NCBI RefSeq assembly: GCF_020536995.1 | Contig: NC_068359.1 | Location: 75,991,116-76,055,115 of the forward strand | DNA from: Dreissena polymorpha | Taxonomy: Eukaryota; Mollusca; Bivalvia; Myida; Dreissenidae | Direction: 5' to 3' | DNA: 64,000 bases | Part shown: positions 49,701-53,490 of the stretch, in pieces | Layout of the letters: each line of letters begins with the position of its first letter | How positions within the stretch are numbered: position 1 is the stretch's first letter | The notes under the pieces: model-generated | Seen by the model: only the letters and a program-made list of their open reading frames with translations | The model's database searches: none | What the model was told of the DNA's origin: nothing | Position numbers and translations under genes: made by a program

Positions 49701-52671
49701 GAATCTTCTGACAAAGTTTCATGAAGATCGGACAATAAATTTGGCCTCTTGAGAGTTAACAAGATTTTACTACAGCCATATATAGCCATATCAGGAAAAA
49801 TTCCCCGCCCATTGGCAGCCATGTTTTCAAGAAAGCGTTACCATTTTCAAACTCATCCAAGATATTATTGAGAGCAATCTTCTGACCAAATTTCATGAAG
49901 ATTGGACATTAAATGTGGCCTCTAGAGTGTTAACAAGGTTTTACTACAGCCGTTTAAGGAAAAATGCCCCGCCCCCTGGCGGCCATGTTTTTCAACCAAC
50001 CAGCATCATTTTAAAACTTGTCCAAGATATTATTAGGATAAATCTTCTGACCAAGTTTCATGAAGATCGGACAATAAATGTGGCCTCTAGAGAGTTAACA
50101 AGATTTTTCTATAGCCATATGTAGCCATATAAGGAAAAATGCCCCGCCCCTTGGCGGCCATGTTTTTCAAGCAAACGTAACCATTTTCGAACTCATCCAA
50201 GATATCATTGAAACCAATCATCTGACCAAATTTCATGAAGATTGGACAATATATGTGACCTCTAGAGTGTTAACAAAAGTTTACTATAGCCATATAAGGA
50301 AAAATGCCCCGCCCCCTGGCGGCCATGTTTTTCAACCAACCGGCATCATTTTCAAACTCGTCCAAGATATCATTGGGATGAGTCTTCTGACCAAGTTTCA
50401 TGAGACTCGAACAATAAATGTGGCCTCTAGAGACTTAACAAGATTTTGCTATAGCCATATATAGCCATATAAGGAAAAATGCCCCGCCCTTGGCAGCCAT
50501 GTTTTTCAAGCAAACATTACCATTTTCGAACTCATCCAAGATATCATTGAAACCAATCTTCTGACCAAATTTCATGAAGATTGGACAATAAATGTGGCCT
50601 CTAGAGAGTGAACAAGGCAAATGTGGCATTGAAGAAATAGTTAGCCAGTCGTTATGTATACTCTGTTTTATCTAGACGCATGGTAAACTTAGTATTGATT
50701 TTTTTTTTAACAGATAGTCAAGCGCTTATGTGTTTATTAAATTCTTTGAAGAGGTCAGCATGGCTTCTTTGAAGCCAAAACAAATTACTTCCCAAAGTAA
50801 AATGGATCCTTTTTATACGGCAAAAGTTGTATCGAGTAAAAACATTGTACTGCCAATACTGATGATTTAATTTCCTCTGTTTTCAAATAAAAAAGGCAGG
50901 ATTGGCTTATTGACCGGTCAATTGAGTATTGACCGGGCCAGCGGTTTAAACCGGTCAATACTGGTCATTACTGGTCATTATTGGTCAATACTGGTTGATT
51001 GAAAATTGTAGCATTTAAACATGACAAAGGAAGAATTTAAGCTATTCTATATTAAATCAATCATTATTCTGTAATTGATAAACTTTTTTTTGAGTTATCT
51101 ATTGTAAAAAAAATCTTAAAAGCTGTAAAAAATTCTTCTTTATTATTTATGGAAACGGTCTCAAATACAAAAGAACTAAGGCAATATCTTTATCTCAGTG
51201 TATCACATCTGTTACTGAAGTATTATTGCTATTGTTGTTACCATAGTATTTCACTGATCTATTGATAGATCTATTTGATAAGCTGATGGACAAACAGAAC
51301 TCTTGTGGTTTCTAGGGTCATAAATGATCTGGCCCCTAAGCCTTTATTGGTAATGAAATGCATGCTCTGGTATGTCTCTGATAGTGACAATGAAGCAAAT
51401 CTGCCCTTAGGCTATTTCATTTCACTCAAACAAAATGAGTTAACTTGCTATTATTGTTACTAATTTAATAGTTACTTCTAACTTGTCTCCTTTCTATATT
51501 AAGAGGGTTTTCATATTTTAAAGTTCAATTGGTTTTCAAATGAATAAGCAATCAAAGTTCTTGATTTTGCCAACAAATAATGTTTACAATTGTGGGTCTA
51601 CTCTAGACGCTTCTTTTCAATTATTTCTTTCTTTTAATAATTATTTCTTACAATGTTTTTTTTATATCAATGGAAAATAAAGTTAAAGAAATCCAGACAA
51701 GAATCATACATGCCAGACGTCCCGATCTCGGCAGGACAGTCCCGCTTTGGCCCTTTGTCCCAGCGTCCCGATATGAGACAATTTGTCCTGACATTCATAA
51801 AAAAAGATGTAAGGTCTATAGGTTCCCAATAAAATTCGCTATTCAAGCTCTGTTTCGCTAACACTTACCACCGCTAATCCCTTTATTGCCTCCAATTAAC
51901 AATCCGATTCTACTTCTCGTGTGTACCAGTGTTATTGATGGCATCTTATCAGCGATTTATCGGCTAATTATTGATTTTATCAGGCATTCACACCATGGTG
52001 GTCTTCAAGATAGTGGTCGCTTATTGCTATCAATAGTTGTATTATAATGAAATAAATGTTAAAAAGGTGTTTGCTTTTGTCTTTGTTTGAAACGGTTTAC
52101 AAAACAATTGTTTTGTAAAATTAACTCTATGTCATGAGTCTTTTACATTCAATGTTTAGTTCCAAAATAGCGGGATAATCTGAATGTGCAATATACCAAA
52201 ATCGCAACAAACAGTCCAATAAGTGATACCCATCCTGTCTAGTGTAATTGGGTGTAATTGTAATAAAAACAACGAGGTGCTATGCATGACAGTTTGACCC
52301 TACTCCAATTAAGCTAAAAACAATGAGGTGCTATGCATGACAGTTTGACCCTACTCCAATTAAGCCACGACAATTGACAAGTAACAAACTGCGCTGTCAA
52401 TCCCTCACTCAAACGCCGATCCAGAACGTTGTTTCAGCGCACTGAAAAAAATTCAGAAAGAAGAAAGGGAAAATCTGGGCCATAGAACAGTTGAGGCGTT
52501 GTTGGCAGTCAAAATGAACACAAAGACAGTTTCCTTCCACCAAAAACCTACCTCGGAAATGTGTACGGCCGCGCATTCCGTGTCAAGCTGATGTAACTGT
52601 TCGGTATATAGTTTACTGTAACCCGTACTTTCAGTGTACTGGATAGCCTCCCCTGCGTTAATGTTTGCCAT
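11213..52671 (-). CDS. Pcl: Polycomb-like protein (PHF1/MTF2/PHF19 family), 16 coding exons, whole gene span
   Basis: This is a nuclear PRC2 accessory protein. In the known family it reads H3K36me3 through Tudor, binds DNA through a winged helix and binds SUZ12 through the C-terminal tail. I joined 16 exons by GT-AG sites and phase; the lengths sum to 3,915 nt, giving about 1,304 residues with no internal stop. Domains in order: basic N-terminal region (1-705), Tudor (about 715-775), PHD1 (about 783-836), PHD2 (about 880-935), extended-homology winged helix (about 940-1065), linker, MTF2_C (about 1260-1304). Vertebrate relatives have about 570-600 residues and start almost at the Tudor; Drosophila Pcl also has a long N-terminal region. 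Introns are full of transposons and minisatellites. Family identity is near certain. The start is the weak point: translation could instead begin at the Met at 47684-47686 in exon 2, or in an exon I did not find. Confidence 0.95.
11858..12508 (-). other. Pcl intron 15
   Basis: AT-rich, with short repeats of TTATCACA and CACAGAAATRATAGC. No transposon is recognised. Confidence 0.6.
12509..12581 (-). CDS. Pcl: Pcl exon 15: linker
   Basis: The acceptor TTGTTTCAG|CAAGTC and donor GATCAG|GTACCT give 73 nt, phase 2 in and phase 0 out. The peptide KSPVNKLTQSPAHRDLKKKF, then DFDQ, is basic, with two SP pairs, and resembles no family block. It is accepted because both splice sites are good and phases fit exons 14 and 16. 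Confidence 0.82.
12582..14377 (-). other. Pcl introns 14 and 13 (exon 14 lies between)
   Basis: A short 3-copy repeat of about 30 bp with CACTTGAAATATGAAAC lies near 12600-12685. The remainder is unique AT-rich sequence. Confidence 0.6.
13254..13424 (-). CDS. Pcl: Pcl exon 14: DNA-contact wing of the extended-homology domain
   Basis: The acceptor CTTTACAG|GTTCAC and donor GAGAA|GTATGT enclose 171 nt, phase 2 in and out. It encodes FTSGSEIRKRVNIWGLRVKV, then PPPRI and, further on, KHKIKGRRSKIF. This matches [22 protein letters not shown] and FKIKGRK of MTF2. In PHF1 and MTF2 the lysines of the IKK(K/R)K loop touch unmethylated CpG DNA; here the loop reads IRKRV, so three of the basic positions are kept as Arg or Lys. 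Confidence 0.95.
14378..14445 (-). CDS. Pcl: Pcl exon 13: helical part of the extended-homology domain
   Basis: The acceptor CGTTTTCAG|TATGAT and donor AAATAG|GTAGGC give 68 nt, phase 0 in and phase 2 out. It encodes YDEMPDLEKLKILQKTLKEN, then KN, a charged helix in the place of SERYEHVLEALNDYKTMF in MTF2. Sequence identity is low. Placement rests on position, helix character and phases. Confidence 0.88.
14627..14815. mobile_element. TTAATGCA-type MITE, cut short by the 44-bp array
   Basis: Left end GGGCTTCATGCATATGGG and inner motifs AGTGTCATCCCAGATTAGCC. The right half is missing; the sequence runs from GCAGACTGTACAGACAGACT directly into the exon-12 array. Confidence 0.7.
14816..16060. repeat. 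44-bp minisatellite made of the exon 12 end plus its splice donor, about 29 copies
   Basis: On the gene strand each unit is the last 38 nt of exon 12 (ending CCCTGCAGATCACACAG) plus GTAGGT. The period is 44 bp for most copies, with a few shortened ones. Most copies keep the full CAG|GTAGGT donor. The array starts exactly at the true exon 12 donor and fills most of intron 12. Confidence 0.97.
16061..16184 (-). CDS. Pcl: Pcl exon 12: start of the extended-homology (winged-helix) domain
   Basis: The acceptor CACTTCAG|GCTGGA and donor CACACAG|GTAGGT enclose 124 nt, phase 2 in and phase 0 out. It encodes WLDIIHICLFNLSVVHRRKY, then HDLETEIMPWLDENWEALQI, then TQ, matching [22 protein letters not shown]...INENWDRL of MTF2. 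The last 38 nt plus GTAGGT make up the unit of the 44-bp array beside it (about 29 copies). I chose the donor at 16060 because it is the first in transcript order; using the next copy reads into a stop within six codons. Confidence 0.95.
16275..16368. mobile_element. TTAATGCA-type MITE fragment
   Basis: TTCATGCATGAGCCTAAATA followed by ACAGGCTTATCAAGGACCAC; the rest is lost. Confidence 0.55.
16770..17168. mobile_element. two degenerate TTAATGCA-type MITE copies
   Basis: One fragment at 16770-16845 (AGGCTAATCAGGGTTGACGA) and a fuller copy at 16964-17168 ending ACATTAAGCCTG. An AT-rich spacer lies between. Confidence 0.6.
17187..17818 (+). mobile_element. pearl-type element (GTGACCTAGTTTTTGACC family)
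   Basis: Starts ACAGCTTTGTCACAAACGTG. Core units of about 150 bp contain ACTTCTGACCAAGTTTGGTG, then a GACCGACAGACA tract and a hairpin CTAAACTTCGTTTAG before GGGGTATAAA. The same family recurs at 42384 and 54346. Confidence 0.8.
17849..17960 (-). CDS. Pcl: Pcl exon 11: end of PHD2
   Basis: The acceptor ATTTGCAG|CATGTA and donor GAGTG|GTATGT enclose 112 nt, phase 1 in and phase 2 out. The peptide ACMQCLDYPLLFSDTFYIFV, then CSPCNYGSEYIKRLDVEW, aligns with [20 protein letters not shown]...GPEYLKRLPLQW of MTF2. It carries the last zinc pair of PHD2 (CSPC) and leads into the extended-homology domain. A pearl-type element starts only about 15 bp upstream of the acceptor. Confidence 0.96.
17976..18266 (+). 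mobile_element. pearl-type element close to the exon 11 acceptor
   Basis: ACAAGAGATGAGTTTGTCAG start, one core unit, (GACAGACG)n tract and end GGGGGGCATAA. Its left end is about 15 bp from exon 11, so on the gene strand it supplies the T-rich tract CTTGTTTTC next to the acceptor. Confidence 0.8.
18311..18458. mobile_element. TTAATGCA-type MITE, short form
   Basis: GGGCTTAATACATGTGC and GCATTAAGCCCCATTTTCCC ends around a near-perfect inner palindrome (AGATTAGCCTGGGCAG/GAACAGGCTAATATGG). Confidence 0.85.
18640..18745 (-). mobile_element. possible tRNA-derived SINE fragment
   Basis: The gene-strand sequence TGGGTTCGGGTCAGGGCTCG resembles a box B and acceptor region, with an anticodon-arm-like part before it. 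No clear box A, so it is only suggestive. Confidence 0.3.
18746..19087 (-). other. part of Pcl intron 10 without recognised features
   Basis: AT-rich sequence between a possible SINE fragment and a MITE. Confidence 0.5.
19088..19318. mobile_element. TTAATGCA-type MITE
   Basis: GGGCTTAATGCACATGGGG left and CACATGCGTTAAACACTGTT right, with inner AGACTGCTCAGCCTAATCTG. Confidence 0.75.
19379..19725 (+). mobile_element. pearl-type element (CAAGTTTCATGAAAAAATATG family)
   Basis: AACAAGACTATAGCCAAGCA start, GCCATAGCAACCAGAATGCT core, GACAGACTGACAGACACAC tract. A sister copy is at 25618. Confidence 0.65.
19784..19836 (-). CDS. Pcl: Pcl exon 10: PHD2 core
   Basis: A 53-nt micro-exon with acceptor TTTTTCAG|TTGGTA and donor CATGAAG|GTTGGT, phase 2 in and phase 1 out. 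It encodes IWYQKMLQCCRCKQWFHE, almost the EWYLKMLQCCKCKQWFHEA block of vertebrate MTF2. It provides the second Cys pair and the His of PHD2. It is too short to stand out alone; homology and phases to both sides identify it. Confidence 0.95.
19931..21397. mobile_element. TTAATGCA-type MITE swollen by an internal minisatellite
   Basis: The left half is normal (GGGCTTAATGCATCGGC, ...GGAAGTCTTTGCTTAATGAA). At about 20087 its inner motif TGTCCTTGATAAGTCTGAGC becomes a 31-bp tandem array, and the right tip GCATGCATTAAG reappears at 21387-21398. Confidence 0.8.
20087..21382. repeat. 31-bp minisatellite, about 42 copies
   Basis: Unit TCCTTGATAGGCCTGAGCAG plus ACTTAAGGATG. Copies are very uniform in the middle and more divergent at the right end (GGCCGGTGCAG). 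It has grown out of the inner palindrome of a MITE. Confidence 0.97.
21413..21676. mobile_element. MITE with GGGCCCGTATTCACCAA ends
   Basis: Left GGGCCCGTATTCACCAA and right TTGGTGAATATGGGCCCC, then internal ATTCTTAGACTTAAG repeats next to both ends. About 264 bp with no coding capacity. A degraded relative starts at 22646 (GGGGCCCCTATTCACAAAC). Confidence 0.8.
21677..22084 (-). other. part of Pcl intron 9 without recognised features
   Basis: AT-rich; no repeat recognised. Confidence 0.5.
22085..22618. mobile_element. hAT-like non-autonomous element with perfect 8-bp target duplication
   Basis: Ends CAGAGCTCCAGATAAGG and CTTATCTGGAGCTATG, flanked by GATACATT on both sides (22077-22084 and 22619-22626). 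The same termini occur in the element at 59807-60670. No coding sequence remains. Confidence 0.92.
22619..23022 (-). other. rest of Pcl intron 9
   Basis: Includes a degraded GGGCCC-type MITE at about 22646-22795; otherwise AT-rich. Confidence 0.5.
23023..23140 (-). CDS. Pcl: Pcl exon 9: PHD1-PHD2 linker and start of PHD2
   Basis: The acceptor TTTTCAG|CGGAGG and donor GGGCAT|GTGAGT enclose 118 nt, phase 1 in and phase 2 out. It encodes AEELRRVKLELPYDLQALSW, then DSQHKNNLEESYCYCGSPG, close to the MKLSLPY...WDAGH...YCYCGGPG motif of PHF1 and MTF2. YCYC gives the first zinc pair of PHD2. A 21-bp minisatellite begins about 16 bp upstream of the acceptor, so the usual branch-point zone is repeat DNA. 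Confidence 0.96.
23156..23990. repeat. 21-bp minisatellite, about 40 copies, next to the exon 9 acceptor
   Basis: Unit TCTCGTAGACAATGGAACATG. The most uniform block is 23400-23690; beyond it units drift (CTTTTAGAAAATGGAACATG). Because 21 is divisible by 3, several frames stay open for 130-240 codons; these are not genes. Confidence 0.97.
23991..24292 (-). other. unique AT-rich spacer in Pcl intron 8
   Basis: No recognised feature between the two minisatellites. Confidence 0.5.
24293..25137. repeat. 37-bp minisatellite with a 35-bp variant block, about 23 copies
   Basis: Unit AACAAACACTAGTCCTGTGT plus ATATCATAAGCTATATT. From about 24885 the unit changes to AACATGCTAGTCCTCTGTAT plus ATCATAAGCTATATT, so two variants were amplified one after the other. 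Confidence 0.97.
25163..25405. mobile_element. TTAATGCA-type MITE
   Basis: GGGCTTCATTCATAGGC left and CACATGAATTAAGCCGTATT right, inner ATTAGCCTGTG motifs. Confidence 0.75.
25434..25568 (-). CDS. Pcl: Pcl exon 8: C-terminal half of PHD finger 1
   Basis: The acceptor GTGTTCAG|GATACC and donor AAATGGG|GTAAGC give 135 nt, phase 1 in and out. The peptide GYHQQCHSPMIDGSKTMDPD, then DPWFCRQCVFLRTVQPGGAM, completes the C4HC3 finger: the His and Cys of GYHQQC, then CRQC. The linker PGGAMKTGKW matches the RGGALKKGP region of vertebrate PCLs. A second donor 15 nt further on (ATGCAG|GTGATC) is possible, but only the first keeps phase with exon 9. Confidence 0.95.
25618..25904 (+). mobile_element. pearl-type element (CAAGTTTTATGAAAAAATATG family)
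   Basis: ACAAGAGATTGCCAAGCAAT start, GCCATAGCAACCAGAATTCT core, short GACAGACTTACAGACAG tract. Inserted about 50 bp upstream of exon 8. Confidence 0.7.
26290..27081. mobile_element. pogo/Tigger-like non-autonomous DNA transposon
   Basis: Ends CACTGCAACTCCAATATATC and GATATATTGGAGTTGCAGTG are inverted repeats, flanked by TA on both sides. About 792 bp, no transposase frame. TA target and CA-start fit the Tc1/mariner-pogo group. Confidence 0.85.
27101..27484. mobile_element. MITE with TATATCGTCGCTGTCG ends
   Basis: Left TATATCGTCGCTGTCGTTCT and right AGAACGACAGCGACGATATA are perfect 20-bp inverted repeats that extend through CAAACCTC. About 384 bp, no coding capacity. Confidence 0.85.
27490..29602. 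repeat. 41-bp minisatellite made of the exon 7 end plus its splice donor, about 16 copies, split by a pearl element
   Basis: On the gene strand each unit is the last 33 nt of exon 7 (ending ATTGCCTGCAGG) plus GTAAGTTA. Fourteen or so copies lie at about 29041-29602 and two more at 27490-27576, beyond the inserted pearl element. Most keep G|GTAAGT; some have decayed (CTGAAGG, CTGTAGG). The array begins at the true donor. Confidence 0.96.
27577..29040 (+). mobile_element. pearl-type element with about 8 core units of 145 bp
   Basis: Start ACAAGAGAGCCAAGATGGCC; core units with TGACCTTGACCTTTGACCTA and TTGAGTTATCATCCGGAAAC; microsatellite (GGACGGACATAC); hairpin CCCCCTCTTCTTCGAAGGGGG and end GCATAA. 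A textbook pearl layout. It interrupts the older 41-bp array. Confidence 0.9.
29603..29695 (-). CDS. Pcl: Pcl exon 7: N-terminal half of PHD finger 1
   Basis: The acceptor TGTGCAG|TGCTAA and donor CTGCAGG|GTAAGT enclose 93 nt, phase 1 in and out. It encodes KDEEMICCVCLGEHSEKPNE then IVFCEYCLQ, giving the first four zinc ligands of a C4HC3 PHD finger. The His-containing half is in exon 8. The last 33 nt of this exon plus 8 nt of intron form the unit of the 41-bp tandem array next to it, so many copies of this donor follow the real one. Confidence 0.96.
29718..29965. mobile_element. TTAATGCA-type MITE
   Basis: GGGGCATAATGTAG left, ACATGCTTTAAACCATG right, with GCCTGTGCAGTCTGCACAGG near the left end. 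Confidence 0.8.
29986..31185. mobile_element. hAT-like non-autonomous element with 6-bp target duplication
   Basis: Ends CAGGCTTGGCGAAATT and AATTTCGCCAAGCCTG are perfect inverted repeats flanked by TAATTA on both sides. About 1.2 kb. A GCCGGTCC-rich stretch lies inside each end. Its middle (about 30440-30660) resembles, in reverse, part of the pogo-like element at 44930-45170. Confidence 0.85.
31376..32812 (+). pseudogene. broken LINE reverse transcriptase, interrupted by a pearl element
   Basis: The left part (31376-31706) contains LINE text such as ...NLQLCENY. The right part (31964-32812) reads AGFKKGRSKTKQVFNLRILC, then DLDRIFIDSKKAFDRVWHAA, the palm A motif region of a non-LTR reverse transcriptase; later KLKAIWKDRNMAL precedes the C-terminal region. 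Several stops and frameshifts break it and no endonuclease is seen. It lies in intron 6 of Pcl, opposite in sense. Confidence 0.85.
31707..31963 (+). mobile_element. pearl-type element inside the LINE
   Basis: ACAAGAGCTTTGTTTGTGAA start, single GACCTTGAAGGATGACCTTG core, GGGACAGACACAATGACAGA tract and end CCAGGGGCCTAAA. Younger than the LINE it splits. Confidence 0.8.
32873..34008 (+). mobile_element. GAGCACCGCC-type dispersed repeat
   Basis: ACAAGGGCACCGCCTTGCGG start and AAAAAATAGATGAGCTAAAA end. Inner units contain CCCTTATGATAGTTAGTAAG and AGTGGACCTAAACACAAAAC. The left part is G-rich, with long G and A runs. It ends about 40 bp from exon 6. Confidence 0.8.
34047..34128 (-). CDS. Pcl: Pcl exon 6: second part of the Tudor domain
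   Basis: The exon has 82 nt, phase 0 in and phase 1 out, with acceptor TTTAAAG|ATTGAT and donor ACAGAG|GTACTG. It encodes IDENHQKCLLRYEDRSEYWS then LFKDIHR. This matches the second half of the PCL Tudor (VQFEDDSQFLVLWKDI in PHF1). The two remaining cage positions, Phe in PHF1, are Tyr here (LRYED, SEYW), so the cage stays aromatic. Exon 5 lies 1.7 kb upstream, across two repeat elements. Confidence 0.94.
34407..35267 (+). mobile_element. GAGCACCGCC-type dispersed repeat, internally shortened
   Basis: Same ends as the copy at 32873, with a duplicated G-rich block (GGTTGGACGGTATTTCAA repeated) and only two AGTGGACCTAAACGC units. Confidence 0.75.
35313..35790. mobile_element. two degraded TTAATGCA-type MITE copies
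   Basis: A short left fragment at 35313-35375 and a fuller copy from about 35530 (GGGCTTAATACATGTGCG) to 35790. Confidence 0.6.
35839..35966 (-). CDS. Pcl: Pcl exon 5: first part of the Tudor domain
   Basis: The acceptor GTTGTAG|CGGACC and donor CTCAAG|GTTGGT give 128 nt, entry phase 1 and exit phase 0. The peptide ends EVLARWHDGRFYLGTILK, the first Tudor strands of the family (compare the LARWTDGLLYLGTIKK pattern of PHF1). The Trp of ARW and the Tyr of FYLG are two of the four aromatic-cage positions that hold trimethyl-lysine in PHF1. The stretch before it (HPVKYRAGSCKGYLFAKDN) replaces the short N-terminus of the vertebrate proteins. Confidence 0.95.
36063..37806. mobile_element. hAT-like non-autonomous element with 5-bp target duplication
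   Basis: Ends CAGTGCCTTCCCCAGG and CCTGGGGAAGACCCTG, flanked by GCCAG on both sides (36058-36062 and 37807-37811). About 1.74 kb, with GCGCCCCGG repeats near both ends. No transposase frame seen. Confidence 0.88.
38067..38663 (-). CDS. Pcl: Pcl exon 4: Ser/Pro-rich linker before the Tudor domain
   Basis: This 597-nt exon (about 199 codons) is entered in phase 1 through CTTGTAG|GTACAC and left in phase 1 at CTCAAGG|GTAATT. It starts GTPPLLHSHSSNKRSPSPS and is rich in Ser, Pro and Lys. A basic run (NGKIQKKEKKRDSHDP) and a possible short amphipathic helix (SLEETVQMLRKSSGQRLQEY) stand out. It ends TPSSESSTPEKLKG just before the Tudor exon. No catalogue domain is visible. Openness across nearly 600 nt, good splice sites and exact phase agreement with exons 3 and 5 support it. 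Confidence 0.9.
38914..39242. mobile_element. hAT-like MITE ending 16 bp from the exon 3 donor
   Basis: Ends CAGGGCCCTCATTTGG and GCAAGGGCCCTG, plus the GGGGCCGTATTTCGGCC motif shared with the elements at 53124, 58388 and 60777. No clear target duplication, perhaps eroded. Confidence 0.7.
39259..40511 (-). CDS. Pcl: Pcl exon 3: long basic N-terminal region
   Basis: This 1,253-nt exon (about 417 codons) has acceptor TTTCTAG|ATGCTC and donor TATCAG|GTAAGA, exit phase 1. It encodes a hydrophilic, probably disordered segment rich in Lys, Arg and Ser. Several basic clusters look like nuclear localisation or DNA-contact patches: VKPKKRLSEP, NMRKRKMKSL, VKKKRRVGS, ERKKHKRLS, GKRKRTLT and HEKKKNKVKKYK. 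Many SP and TP pairs suggest phosphorylation. I recognise no folded domain. Vertebrate PCL proteins lack this part; Drosophila Pcl has a long N-terminal extension too, though I cannot show homology. A fossil MITE (38914-39242) ends 16 bp beyond the donor. The unbroken frame over more than 1.2 kb and matching phases on both sides support it. Confidence 0.88.
40512..41174 (-). other. start of Pcl intron 2, unique AT-rich
   Basis: No recognised feature. About 240 bp near 40556-40930 loosely resembles text at 61480-61830 (GAATCCTGCWTTTTGATGC, then TTGACTCCWGGTTTT), perhaps an old dispersed repeat. Confidence 0.35.
41175..41573. mobile_element. hAT-like MITE
   Basis: Ends CAGTGCTCCAGCTAGG and CCTAGCTGGAGCACTG, flanked by CATGAA on both sides. 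A G-rich tandem (GGGCAGGGCGGAGGTTCGGG) and an AAAAGGGCACTTTCGACGCG duplication lie inside. Confidence 0.82.
41574..42383 (-). other. part of Pcl intron 2 without recognised gene
   Basis: AT-rich. About 42128-42300 carries CAGGGCTATAGATAACTTTT and a CACCCCC motif, possibly one more hAT-like remnant. Confidence 0.35.
42384..42966 (+). mobile_element. pearl-type element (GTGACCTAGTTTTTGACC family), right end lost
   Basis: AGAGCTTTGTCACAGACATG start, three to four core units, CCGACCAACCGACAGACAG tract; no terminal hairpin found. Confidence 0.75.
42967..44272 (-). other. part of Pcl intron 2, no recognised feature
   Basis: AT-rich. A plus-strand frame at 43347-43640 shows no family resemblance. 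Confidence 0.45.
44273..44673 (+). mobile_element. pearl-type element, left part missing
   Basis: Two to three 145-bp units as in 27577-29040, GGACAGACGGACGGACCGAC tract, CCCCTCTTCTTCGAAGGGG hairpin and GCATAA end. Confidence 0.85.
44723..47368. mobile_element. pogo/Tigger-like DNA element carrying a nested LINE
   Basis: Ends CAGTAGATGCCGCTTAATTG and CAATTAAATGGAATCTACTG are inverted repeats with TA outside each end. The own sequence of the element is about 1 kb; the rest is the LINE at about 45545-47188. No transposase frame is visible. CAGTAGA...CGCTTAA ends are typical of pogo/Tigger. Confidence 0.82.
45545..47188 (+). pseudogene. 5'-truncated LINE reverse transcriptase with an embedded PHD-like finger, two premature stops
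   Basis: A 444-codon frame starts within the RT fingers (IPNDWKESHILNLYKGKG) and holds the palm motifs FVDLEKAFDRVPRKVLWW, GVHQGSVLSPLLF and LLYADDLAVIADS. Between palm and the later SFCYLGD part lies a C4HC3 finger: CAVC, CTQCKLWVHKKC, CPRC. After a TAA at 46877-46879 the same frame continues (TASLRARRLRWYGHVKRATS) through one TGA near 47082 to a natural-looking stop at 47159. Endonuclease and 5' end are missing. The 3' tail is CAAGTCAAGTCAAGT. It lies antisense in Pcl intron 2 and appears to be a fairly recent insertion. Confidence 0.9.
47562..47704 (-). CDS. Pcl: Pcl coding exon 2
   Basis: The acceptor TTTCAG|TCAAAC and donor AAAAG|GTAAAC enclose 47 codons plus 2 nt. Entry is phase 0 and exit phase 2; the two trailing bases complete an Arg codon with the first base of exon 3, so reading continues in frame. 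The peptide is polar, with an acidic stretch (CEDDINNLKKDLT) followed by five glycines encoded by GGT/GGC repeats (CCACCACCACC on the plus strand). No known domain is visible. An internal Met (codon 7, 47684-47686) could serve as the start if exon 1 is not real. Support comes from splice phases and frame only. Confidence 0.7.
47754..48890. repeat. 460-bp tandem duplication plus a partial inverted third copy
   Basis: Copy 1 at about 47786-48245 and copy 2 at 48246-48706 both start GTCCAGTCAGACTAGCGGCA and end GTCGTGGATGCAGAAA. Both carry CCCCACGCTCCGAACTGGAG. At about 48725-48825 a stretch matches the middle of the unit in reverse (GTGCACTGTCGCACATATGC). A hAT-like start CAGTGCTCGAAATTAACA lies at 47757. 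Confidence 0.85.
48891..49162 (-). other. part of Pcl intron 1, AT-rich
   Basis: No recognised feature. Confidence 0.5.
49163..50626 (+). mobile_element. pearl-type element with about 8 core units of 165-180 bp
   Basis: ACAAGAGGGCCTGAAAGGTC start; units with CCAAGTTTCATGAAGATCGG and CGCCCCCTGGCGGCCATGTT. The right microsatellite and hairpin are missing. Its sister at 55716 is complete on the right. Confidence 0.85.
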
Positions 52672-52981
52672 TGAAAGTAATATAATGGGTATTGTTGTCG
52701 TAATGTTCCAGATTTTGTACTCTAAAAAGATGAATATTATCTTCTTTGTTTGCTATTGTCTTATTAAATAAAAATGTTATTGTTATGTTTAAGATTTCAT
52801 GCTTCATATCGGATATTTTATGTCTGGAATAAAAGTATCAAGAGTTTTTGTGAGTACTATACTGACTACAGTATAAAGGTGGAATGATAGATCGTTTTAG
52901 GTGTCCTGCTTTTTGGTCAAATGTCCCGACAATTTTTTATGGAATGTCCCGCTTTGGACCTAAAAAATTCTGGCATGTATG
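51705..52981. mobile_element. nested element with CATACATGCCAGA ends enclosing candidate exon 1
   Basis: Inverted ends CATACATGCCAGA and TCTGGCATGTATG, flanked by CAAGAAT on both sides (51698-51704 and 52982-52988). GTCCCGCTTTGG motifs lie close to both ends. The middle contains a 51-bp tandem duplication (52270-52371) and the exon at 52552-52671. Confidence 0.78.
52552..52671 (-). CDS. Pcl: Pcl candidate coding exon 1 (start codon, 40 codons)
   Basis: An ATG at 52671 opens 40 codons (MANINAGEAIQYTESTGYSK and so on), and an in-frame TAG lies about 75 nt upstream. The donor is a strong GAG|GTAGGT in phase 0, matching the acceptor phase of exon 2. The residues show no recognisable motif. The exon sits inside a 1.28 kb element with terminal inverted repeats and a 7-bp target duplication, which itself lies inside a 4.6 kb hAT-like element. 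It is therefore either a transposon-supplied first exon or a chance open frame. If it is false, the start may be the Met at 47684-47686 in exon 2, with a non-coding first exon further upstream. Confidence 0.4.
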
Positions 52982-53123
52982 CAAGAATACATGACAAGTA
53001 AGGGTTGTGTCAAAGATACCATGTAAGGTCCTATTATCAGTTTTGGATGCCCTAACCTGTATAGGTGAAAAGACTGTGAAAGACTGTGGAGGCAGTGGGG
53101 CATGAGGAACAACTAATACTCAG

Positions 53124-53490
53124 CAGGTTTTTTTCCACTTTTTGGGAAGATAGCCCATGGCTTTGGAATTGGGAATTTTATCAGCATTTTCATGAAATTG
53201 GGAAAATAAATTTATTAGCCTTTTTTTCCACACGAAAAGTCCACTGATTAGGGAAATACTAAATTTGATTTAACTCTTTATAATCATTCAAATTAAAAGA
53301 AAAAAATCATATAATACTTTGTTAGATTGAATTAAAATTGAGATAAAATAAACATAAGACTTCTTTTTAAAAAAAAGACTTCTTTTTGGCAATTGGGAAT
53401 TTTTTGCCACATTTTGAGAAAAAAGTATACTTTTTGGGATTGGGAACATAGCCGAATTTCGGCTATAAAATCGGGCCAAAAAAAACCCTG
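53124..53490. mobile_element. hAT-like MITE with 5-bp target duplication
   Basis: Ends CAGGTTTTTTTCCAC and GCCAAAAAAAACCCTG, flanked by CTCAG on both sides; contains GCCGAATTTCGGC near the right end. Confidence 0.88.
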
